Positions 8,309 to 12,712 of a stretch of 12,712 nucleotides of DNA are shown one piece after another. Each line of letters opens with the position of its first letter. Positions within the stretch are counted from its first letter, which is position 1. A program made the position numbers and the translations under genes. The DNA comes from Anaerolineae bacterium (GTDB lineage: Bacteria > Chloroflexota > Anaerolineae > J102): assembly GCA_015493675.1 (NCBI GenBank), contig WGCR01000412.1, positions 1 to 12,712 on the forward strand, given 5' to 3'. A model generated the notes under the pieces. It worked only from the letters and a program-made list of their open reading frames with translations. It was not told where the DNA came from and ran no database searches.

Positions 8309-8700
8309 AAAAGACGCCCTTGCTCCATCCCGAACTCTCGCATGTCATCGCCCGCATGGGACACACCGATAAACTGGTGGTGGCGGATGCGGGCCTGCCC
8401 ATCCCCCTGGACGTGCAACGCATCGATTTGGCCCTGACGCCGGGCATCCCCTCTTTTCTGGACACGCTACGCGTGATTGCGGGAGAACTGGCGGTGGAGG
8501 AGTTTATGATCGCCGAGGAACTGCAGGAGGCAAATCCGGCGCTGGTGGAGGCCATTCAGGCGCTTTTCCCTGAGGCCAAAATGTTCACGCTGCGCCATGC
8601 TCAGCTCAAGGTGATCACGGGCAGCGCCCGGGCTGTAGTGCGCACCGGCGAGACCACGCCCTACGCCAACGTCATCCTCATCAGCGGCGTCACCTTCTGA
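8305..8700 (+). CDS. rbsD: D-ribose pyranase / RbsD-FucU family mutarotase
   Basis: A 131-residue RbsD-type protein. The family interconverts the beta-pyranose and beta-furanose forms of ribose (or, in FucU, anomers of fucose) as a decameric cytoplasmic enzyme. The sequence is very close to the family pattern: MGHTDKLVVADAGLPIP (18-34) with H20 and D28, RIDLALTPGIPSF (39-51), RHAQLK with H98, and RTGETTPYANVIL (113-125) with Y120 and N122. The frame is open further upstream, but ATG 8305 overlaps the wecB stop as ATGA and begins exactly like known RbsD. Such genes normally sit in ribose or fucose uptake operons. No rbsABCK or fuc gene is in this window, so its role in a glycan operon is open; providing a furanose-form sugar is one possibility. 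Confidence 0.92.
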   Translation: MKKTPLLHPELSHVIARMGHTDKLVVADAGLPIPLDVQRIDLALTPGIPSFLDTLRVIAGELAVEEFMIAEELQEANPALVEAIQALFPEAKMFTLRHAQLKVITGSARAVVRTGETTPYANVILISGVTF

Positions 8701-8810
8701 GCCAAGCGCGTTCTCATCGCCGCCCTGGCCCGGCTGATCCTCTGCCCATCTTCGACGATGGCCGCGCCGCTGGGAAAATTGCCGACATCTTGATGGTTGA
8801 CCAACTTTGA
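8701..8810 (+). pseudogene. Remnant of the 3' end of a second wecB gene
   Basis: Directly after the rbsD stop, reading 8739-8792 in frame gives PLPIFDDGRAAGKIADIL, which aligns with the C-terminus of the intact upstream epimerase (PPLFGDGRAAEKIADILL). About 13 of 19 positions are identical, and the frame ends at a TGA at 8808-8810. The preceding bases 8701-8730, read in a different frame, give AKRVLIAALAR, which resembles the helix before that motif in WecB proteins, so a frameshift near 8730 is likely. The catalytic body of the gene is missing. The nucleotide match to the intact copy is only moderate, so this is an old or divergent copy rather than a fresh duplication. Confidence 0.72.
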
Positions 8811-8816
8811 AAACAG

Positions 8817-8831
8817 GTTGCACAATGCAAC
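8817..8831. promoter_or_regulatory. Inverted repeat, candidate antitoxin operator
   Basis: A perfect 6-3-6 inverted repeat, GTTGCA-CAA-TGCAAC, overlaps the -35 element of the toxin-antitoxin promoter. RHH antitoxins commonly bind short palindromes in their own promoter and repress transcription with the toxin as co-repressor. The location and symmetry fit this. No second copy of the palindrome is seen nearby. Confidence 0.5.
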
Positions 8832-8846
8832 ACGACATGCTAAAAT
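8818..8846 (+). promoter_or_regulatory. Promoter of the first toxin-antitoxin pair
   Basis: TTGCAC (8818-8823), 17 bp, then TAAAAT (8841-8846), with a TG at 8838-8839 giving an extended -10 element. The -35 is only a half match to the consensus, while the -10 is 5 of 6. It lies about 36 bp before the antitoxin start and follows the wecB remnant, where no read-through signal is needed. This is the first place in the window where a new transcript seems to begin. Confidence 0.55.
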
Positions 8847-8867
8847 ACGTTCAGATTACATCTTTCT

Positions 8868-8872
8868 GGAGG
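8868..8872 (+). promoter_or_regulatory. Ribosome binding site of the first antitoxin
   Basis: GGAGG placed 9 bp before the ATG at 8882. It decides the start: the open frame runs back to a TTG at 8807, but only ATG 8882 has this site and begins the RHH beta strand. Confidence 0.7.
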
Positions 8873-8881
8873 TCATCATCC

Positions 8882-9124
8882 ATGCCTACCCTGCATGTCC
8901 GCAACGTTCCCGAAGAACTTTACCAGCAGGTTCGCCTGCAAGCTGCAACGAAAAACCGATCCCTCAGCGCTGAAGTCATTGTGCTCTTACAACGGGCGCT
9001 CATCCAATCGGAGCGCGACCAGGGCGAGGTGCTGGCTGGCATCCGCCGACGGCGTTTTTTCCGGCCCGCCCAGGCGGGCGCGCCCGATACGCTGACCCTC
9101 TTGCGTGAGGATCGCGAACGGTGA
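8882..9124 (+). CDS. RHH antitoxin, FitA/VapB-like
   Basis: An 80-residue antitoxin. The N-terminus reads MPTLHVRNVPEELYQQVR, with a beta strand (TLHVRNVP) followed by two helices ending in RSLSAEVIVLLQRAL. This is the Arc/FitA ribbon-helix-helix arrangement that binds DNA as a dimer. The charged C-terminal half (EVLAGIRRRRFFRPAQAG) would wrap the toxin and block its active site. It has its own promoter, a palindromic operator candidate and a strong ribosome binding site. Its stop overlaps the toxin's GTG start (GTGA), the usual coupling for these pairs. It probably represses its own promoter together with the toxin. Confidence 0.85.
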   Translation: MPTLHVRNVPEELYQQVRLQAATKNRSLSAEVIVLLQRALIQSERDQGEVLAGIRRRRFFRPAQAGAPDTLTLLREDRER

Positions 9125-9558
9125 TCAGCGATTGTGTGGTGGACGCCAGCGTCGGCATCAAGATTTTTGTGGAGGAGCCATTTTCCGATGCGGCGGATCG
9201 CTTGTTCGATGAGTTGGCGAATAACCCCCTGGCCCGATTTTACGTGCCCGATCTTTTCTTCGTGGAATGCGCCAACATCATCTGGAAATACGTCCGTCGT
9301 TTCCAATATCCCCCGGAAAACGCCCGGCAGGATGTGGCCGATCTGCGCGCTCTGGCTCTGTTGACCGTTTCCACTGCGGATTTGATCGGCCCGGCGCTGG
9401 ATTTGGCCATGACCTGTGACATCACCACGTATGACGCCAGCTATGCAGCCCTGGCCCGCCAGCTCTCTCTGCCGCTCATCACTGCGGATGATCGGTTAGT
9501 TCGCAAGCTGACAGGATCGGGCGTCTCTACAATTCTGCTGCGGGACATCAGCGTTTGA
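9121..9558 (+). CDS. PIN-domain toxin, VapC-like ribonuclease
   Basis: A 145-residue PIN-domain endoribonuclease, the toxin partner of the preceding antitoxin. The metal-binding acidic residues expected for the family are present: D8 in VVDASV, E49 in FFVECANIIW, D105 in TTYDASYAALA, and D123/D124 in LITADDRL. All four positions look intact, so the toxin should be active. VapC-type proteins cleave tRNA or rRNA, but the specific target cannot be read here. It starts at GTG 9121, overlapping the antitoxin stop. It is followed after 49 bp by a glycosyltransferase, with no hairpin-plus-T-run terminator visible between them. Confidence 0.87.
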   Translation: MISDCVVDASVGIKIFVEEPFSDAADRLFDELANNPLARFYVPDLFFVECANIIWKYVRRFQYPPENARQDVADLRALALLTVSTADLIGPALDLAMTCDITTYDASYAALARQLSLPLITADDRLVRKLTGSGVSTILLRDISV

Positions 9559-9607
9559 ATATTCTCTGACGTCATTTCCTTGCATCCCCAGCTCCCCACC
9601 TTCTCTT

Positions 9608-10732
9608 ATGCGCGTTTTCATCGACGCCCGCGTCATCCAGGATCATTTTCCCGGCATCGGGCGCTATGTTTTCAACCTCATCGCGGCCCTGGCCCCGCAG
9701 TTGGATGGCGAGCTGCTGGCGCTGGTGGATGTGAACGCGGCCAACACCCGTTATGACCTGGGGCAGCTAACGAAACGCCCCAACATCCAGCTCATCCCCA
9801 CCGACATCCCCATTTTCCACTGGCGCAGCCAGACGGCGCTGCCGCGACTCATCCGGCGACTGCGGCCCGATGTTGCGCATTTCCCCTACAATGTGCGCCC
9901 GCTGCGCACCGGCGTCCCCAGTCTCCTCACCCTGTACGACGTCATCCCCCGCCGCTTCTCGGGCTATTATCCCCGCCTCACGCGCTGGAAGATCGAGGCG
10001 ATTCAGCGGGCGGCGTTGCGGGCGTCCGACGGCTTTGCGGCGATTTCGCAGAGCACAGAGGATGATTTCGTCGAGCTGTACCGCGTGTCCCGAGAGACCG
10101 TCACCGTGACGCCGCTGGCGCCCGATCCGGTTTTTCATCCTCGCCCGCCCGCCGAACTGGATGCGTTTCGTCAGCAGAAAGACCTGCCCCAGCGCTACAT
10201 GCTCTATCTGGGCTCCAACAAGCCCCACAAGAATTTGCCGCGGCTGATTCGGGCCTGGGCCCAAATCCGAAATCCCAAATCCGAAATCCCAAATTTGATT
10301 CTGGCGGGGCATTGGGATGCGCGGTATCCCGAGGCGAAGGAGCTGGCGGCGGCGCTGGGGGTGAAAGATAGCGTGCGGTTTTTGGGCCCGGTCTCGGGCG
10401 AGGATCTGCCCTGGCTGTACGCGGCGGCCCGGGCGTTCATCTTCCCCAGTCTGTACGAGGGCTTCGGGCTGCCGGTGTTGGAGGCCATGGCCAGCGGGGT
10501 TCCGGTGGCGTGCAGCCGGGCGCCGGGCCTGAGCGAAGTCGCGGGCCATGCCGCGCTCACCTTCGACCCCCTGAGCGTGGATGAGATGGCGGATGCCATT
10601 ATCCGCCTGGGAACAGATGCGGCGGTGCGGATGAACCTGACACGGTCGGGCCGGGAACGGGCGTCTGCTTTCTCCTGGAAAGAAACCGCGGCCCTCACGC
10701 TGCGGGCGTATGAGCGGCTGGCGGCTGTTTAA
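9608..10732 (+). CDS. GT4-type glycosyltransferase with internal heptamer-repeat insertion
   Basis: A 374-residue GT-B glycosyltransferase. It opens with MRVFIDARVIQDHFPGIGRY, where GIGRY (16-20) is the acceptor-side loop, and continues with TLYDVIP (108-114) and AISQST (145-150). The donor half has YLGSNKPHKNLPRLIRAW (200-217) and the E-x7-E element in YEGFGLPVLEAMASGVP, with E284 and E292. This resembles the mannosyl/rhamnosyl-transferase-like subgroup, though the sugar is not predictable. Residues 219-229 (QIRNPKSEIPN) are encoded by a tandem DNA repeat and lie in a loop between two conserved blocks, so the protein probably tolerates them. It sits between two toxin-antitoxin pairs and has no visible ribosome binding site or promoter of its own. 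Codon use is more G-ending than in the first operon. Confidence 0.88.
   Translation: MRVFIDARVIQDHFPGIGRYVFNLIAALAPQLDGELLALVDVNAANTRYDLGQLTKRPNIQLIPTDIPIFHWRSQTALPRLIRRLRPDVAHFPYNVRPLRTGVPSLLTLYDVIPRRFSGYYPRLTRWKIEAIQRAALRASDGFAAISQSTEDDFVELYRVSRETVTVTPLAPDPVFHPRPPAELDAFRQQKDLPQRYMLYLGSNKPHKNLPRLIRAWAQIRNPKSEIPNLILAGHWDARYPEAKELAAALGVKDSVRFLGPVSGEDLPWLYAAARAFIFPSLYEGFGLPVLEAMASGVPVACSRAPGLSEVAGHAALTFDPLSVDEMADAIIRLGTDAAVRMNLTRSGRERASAFSWKETAALTLRAYERLAAV
10263..10294 (+). repeat. Tandem heptamer AAATCC(G/C), about 4.5 copies, inside a glycosyltransferase gene
   Basis: Four consecutive 7-bp units alternate AAATCCG and AAATCCC (10263-10290), plus a partial AAAT, equivalent to two copies of a 14-bp unit. 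The stretch stays in frame and encodes QIRNPKSEIPN. Related low-complexity repeats giving peptides such as RNPKSEIRNPKS occur, from memory, in various GC-poor intergenic tracts of Chloroflexota and other phyla. Confidence 0.85.
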
Positions 10733-10733
10733 C

Positions 10734-10762
10734 TTGCGCTCCGGCGCTGTTTGCGCTAGAAT
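10734..10762 (+). promoter_or_regulatory. Promoter of the second toxin-antitoxin pair
   Basis: TTGCGC (10734-10739), 17 bp, then TAGAAT (10757-10762). The spacing and form are the same as in the first pair's promoter. It begins two bases after the glycosyltransferase stop. An 8-bp palindrome ATAGCTAT (10774-10781) and a spaced ATGTA/TACAT pair (10761-10788) follow it and are weak operator candidates. Confidence 0.5.
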
Positions 10763-10807
10763 GTAATCATAAAATAGCTATCCTACATCACTATCCGCAT
10801 CACATTT

Positions 10808-10812
10808 GGAGG
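10808..10812 (+). promoter_or_regulatory. Ribosome binding site of the second antitoxin
   Basis: GGAGG sits 5 bp before ATG 10818 and only 2 bp before ATG 10815. The spacing favours 10818, giving a protein that begins MVRTQIQLRE. Confidence 0.65.
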
Positions 10813-10817
10813 TTATG

Positions 10818-11069
10818 ATGGTTCGCACCCAAATTCAGTTGCGAGAAAGCCAGGCGGCTTTTGTAAAAGAGGTTGCCGCGGAGGAGAACATCTCCATGTC
10901 CGAGGTGATCCGCAATGCTATCGAGCTGCTGCGCGAAAGCCGCCAGCAGCCCAGCCGCCGCGAGCTGATGCTGCGGTCGCTGGAGGTCATCGGCAAGTAC
11001 AGCTCTGGCATCACAGATTTGTCTGAAAATCATGACGAATATCTGGCTGAAGGGTATGGCACATGGTGA
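10818..11069 (+). CDS. RHH (CopG-type) antitoxin
   Basis: An 83-residue ribbon-helix-helix protein: beta strand VRTQIQLRES, then helices FVKEVAAEENISMSEVIRNAIELLRE, the classic CopG/ParD-like DNA-binding fold. The acidic tail (ITDLSENHDEYLAEGYGTW) ends with the HDEYLAEGY-type motif common to antitoxins of PIN toxins, which would occupy the toxin active site. It is unrelated in detail to the first antitoxin. It has its own promoter and ribosome binding site, and its end overlaps the PIN toxin start by 7 bp. It probably acts as autorepressor and toxin neutraliser. Confidence 0.85.
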   Translation: MVRTQIQLRESQAAFVKEVAAEENISMSEVIRNAIELLRESRQQPSRRELMLRSLEVIGKYSSGITDLSENHDEYLAEGYGTW

Positions 11070-11467
11070 TTTTTGTCGATACATCTGCTTTTATTGCTCT
11101 GCTCAATACCGATGACCGGGTTCACCGGACGGCCAGTTCCGCCTGGATATCCTGGATCAATGATTCGCACAGATTCATCACCAGCAATTATGTCGTGCTG
11201 GAAAGCTACTCCCTCATCCAGCGCCGCCTGGGACTTGATGCTGCGAGAGGGTTTCAAGAAGTCCTTTTGCCGCTCTGCCAGGTGCATTGGGTGACGCCCG
11301 AGCTTCATGCGGCCAGTGTCATCGATCTCTTTGCTGCAAATCGACGTCAACTGAGTCTGGTGGACAGCACCAGTTTTGCCGTGATGCGGTCGCTTGGCCT
11401 GGATGTGGCATTTGCTTTCGATAAGCATTTTGCCCAGGCCGGGTTCAAGGTGCTCCCGACATCGTAA
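11063..11467 (+). CDS. PIN-domain toxin, VapC-like ribonuclease
   Basis: A 134-residue PIN-domain protein, toxin of the second pair. The acidic metal ligands are in place: D6 in IFVDTSAFIALL, E47 in NYVVLESYSLIQ, D101 in LSLVDSTSFAVM and D120 in AFAFDKHFAQAGF. The SLVDSTSF and AFDKHF blocks are typical of a common PIN subgroup that is distinct from the first toxin. ATG 11063 overlaps the antitoxin stop; GTG 11066, the next codon, is an alternative start. The stop lies only 10 bp before the last glycosyltransferase, so the two are likely to be on one transcript. Confidence 0.88.
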   Translation: MVIFVDTSAFIALLNTDDRVHRTASSAWISWINDSHRFITSNYVVLESYSLIQRRLGLDAARGFQEVLLPLCQVHWVTPELHAASVIDLFAANRRQLSLVDSTSFAVMRSLGLDVAFAFDKHFAQAGFKVLPTS

Positions 11468-11477
11468 GCTGGCTTTT

Positions 11478-12587
11478 ATGCGCGTTCTTCACATCTACAA
11501 GGATTACCATCCCGTTTTCGGAGGCATCGAGAATCATTTGCGGTGGCTGGCCGAGGCGCAGGCGGCCCGCGGGCACGACGTCACGGTGCTGGTGACCAAT
11601 CCCGCAGGCATGACAACCGCTGTGCGGGAGGAAAACGGCGTGCGGGTGATCCGGGCGGCGCGGCTGGCCACGGTGGCTTCTACGCCACTGAGTCTTTCCT
11701 TGCCCCTGCTGCTGCGCAGGGAAAGCCCCGATATCGTGCATCTGCAGTTCCCCTACCCGGTGGCTGAAGTCAGCCAATGGCTGCTGCGCCGGGGCCGGGC
11801 GACCATCATCAGCTATCAGAGCGACGTGGTGCGGCAGGCGGCGATTCTCAAGTTTTACAATCCCATTCTAAAACGGGTTCTGCGGCAGGCGGATCGCATT
11901 CTGGCTTCCAGCCCCAACTACATCCAAAGCTCGCCCTGGCTACGCCCGTTGGCCCGCAAATGCACGGTTGTGCCCCTGGGGGTGGATGTGAAACGCTTCG
12001 CGTCGCCCCAGCCGGCGCGCGTGCAGGCCATCCGTCGGCGCTATCCCGGCCCGTTGCTGCTATTCGTGGGCCGGCTGCGCTACTACAAGGGTCTGGAGTA
12101 TCTGATCCGGGCCATGCAGCGGGTGGAGGCCACGCTGCTGATCGTGGGAACCGGGCCCGAGGCCGCCCGCCTGGGCGCGATGAGCTATGACCTGGGTCTG
12201 GCGGAGAAGGTGCATTTTCTGGCGGATGTCAGCGATGAGGCGCTGCCCGTGTATTATCAGGCTGCGGATGTGTTCGTGCTGCCCTCCAGCCATCGCAGCG
12301 AAGCTTTTGGCATCGTGTTGCTGGAGGCCATGGCCGCGGGAACGCCCCTCATCTCCACCGAACTGGGCACAGGCACCTCGTGGGTGAATCAGGATGGGGT
12401 GACGGGCCTGGTGGCTCCTCCGCGCGACGCCGACGCCCTGGCCCGGGCCATCAACAAGCTGCTGGCAGATGACGCCATGCGGGAAGCGATGGGCGCTCGG
12501 GCGCAAGTGCGCGCCCGGGCCGAATTCGATCTGCCGGTGCTGGTGGAGCGGGTGATGACGATCTACGAACAAATTTGGCTCCACTGA
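11478..12587 (+). CDS. GT4-type glycosyltransferase
   Basis: A 369-residue GT-B glycosyltransferase close in style to WbdP/WbaZ/PimB-like mannosyltransferases. The N-terminus is MRVLHIYKDYHPVFGGIENHL with the GGIE acceptor loop (15-18). VPLGVDVKRF (165-174) precedes the donor domain, which has LLFVGRLRYYKGLEYLI (194-210) and the E-x7-E element in SEAFGIVLLEAMAAGTP, with E275 and E283. The frame is open upstream to 11394, but only ATG 11478 begins at the conserved first strand and it follows the toxin stop after 10 bp. No ribosome binding site is visible. No terminator is seen between it and the repeat element at the right edge. Confidence 0.89.
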   Translation: MRVLHIYKDYHPVFGGIENHLRWLAEAQAARGHDVTVLVTNPAGMTTAVREENGVRVIRAARLATVASTPLSLSLPLLLRRESPDIVHLQFPYPVAEVSQWLLRRGRATIISYQSDVVRQAAILKFYNPILKRVLRQADRILASSPNYIQSSPWLRPLARKCTVVPLGVDVKRFASPQPARVQAIRRRYPGPLLLFVGRLRYYKGLEYLIRAMQRVEATLLIVGTGPEAARLGAMSYDLGLAEKVHFLADVSDEALPVYYQAADVFVLPSSHRSEAFGIVLLEAMAAGTPLISTELGTGTSWVNQDGVTGLVAPPRDADALARAINKLLADDAMREAMGARAQVRARAEFDLPVLVERVMTIYEQIWLH

Positions 12588-12598
12588 AAAAAGGTTAT

Positions 12599-12709
12599 TT
12601 CACCACGGAGACACGGAGGACATGGAGAAAATAGTAGCAGTTCACAGAGAAATTTCTCTCCAAACCTCGCCTTTTCCTTCCTCCGTGCACTCTGTGCCTC
12701 CGTGTTGAA
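12599..12709. repeat. Dispersed CACGGAG-type inverted-repeat element
   Basis: A non-coding element with two 29-bp arms, 12599-12627 and 12681-12709. They are reverse complements at about 23 of 29 positions and are built from words like CACGGAG. The centre holds a perfect 14-bp palindrome AGAGAAATTTCTCT (12646-12659). From memory, similar sequences recur between genes in many environmental bacterial genomes, including Chloroflexota and Planctomycetota. It may fold as a hairpin in RNA and could act as a weak terminator or a MITE-like unit; no target-site duplication can be judged at the window edge. Confidence 0.7.
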
Positions 12710-12712
12710 GGT

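Noticed and set aside
9559..9607. Terminator or promoter between the first toxin and the glycosyltransferase
   Set aside because: No stem-loop with T-run and no convincing -35/-10 pair could be found in these 49 bases.
10263..10294. Possible CRISPR-like repeat
   Set aside because: Units are contiguous 7-mers without spacers and lie in a coding frame.
9767..10549. Minus-strand open frame of 260 codons opposite the glycosyltransferase
   Set aside because: Arg-rich shadow translation with no motif, while the + strand has complete GT4 motifs.
11394..11477. Upstream extension of the last glycosyltransferase inside the toxin gene
   Set aside because: It would overlap the toxin's conserved C-terminus and adds no family sequence; ATG 11478 starts exactly at the first beta strand.
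12599..12709. Insertion sequence end with terminal inverted repeats
   Set aside because: No transposase is seen, the element is only about 110 bp, and no flanking target duplication can be checked at the window edge; treated as a dispersed repeat.

Overview
The window is a polysaccharide (capsule, exopolysaccharide or O-antigen-like) biosynthesis locus, with every convincing gene on the + strand. The organism is a GC-rich bacterium (roughly 58-60% by eye). The mix of tightly overlapping GT4 glycosyltransferases, VapBC-type toxin-antitoxin pairs, AAATCC(G/C)-type heptamer repeats and the CACGGAG-type dispersed repeat at the right edge suggests a Chloroflexota-like genome. That assignment is an inference from style; no rRNA or housekeeping marker is present.

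Positions 2-8700 form one apparent transcription unit of nine genes. Almost all junctions are ATGA overlaps or gaps of 3 bp: a 5'-truncated Wzx-type flippase; a hexapeptide-repeat O-acyltransferase; a PAPS-dependent sulfotransferase; a FemAB/GNAT-like acyltransferase; a polysaccharide deacetylase-family protein; two GT4 glycosyltransferases; a WecB-type UDP-GlcNAc 2-epimerase; and an RbsD-type sugar pyranase. Together they would make an activated sugar (UDP-ManNAc), assemble a lipid-linked repeat unit, decorate it with acyl and probably sulfate groups and/or deacetylate it, and flip it across the membrane.

Positions 8701-8810 hold a decayed remnant of the 3' end of a second wecB gene, the clearest trace of rearrangement here. 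After it the layout changes to toxin-antitoxin / glycosyltransferase / toxin-antitoxin / glycosyltransferase. Each RHH antitoxin-PIN toxin pair has its own promoter-like sequence (TTGC(A/G)C, 17 bp, TA(A/G)AAT) and a strong GGAGG ribosome binding site. The first pair also has a perfect 6-3-6 inverted repeat inside its promoter, a good operator candidate. No terminator is visible between either toxin and the glycosyltransferase after it, so those two genes may be expressed by read-through from the antitoxin promoters.

The right edge (12599-12709) is an imperfect inverted-repeat element built from CACGGAG-like words, apparently a non-coding dispersed repeat. I see no CRISPR array, tRNA, rRNA, transposase or integrase. 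No wholly new system is evident. The most unusual points are the TA-GT-TA-GT alternation, the wecB remnant after rbsD, rbsD itself inside a glycan operon, the sulfotransferase, and a heptamer DNA repeat accommodated inside a glycosyltransferase reading frame.
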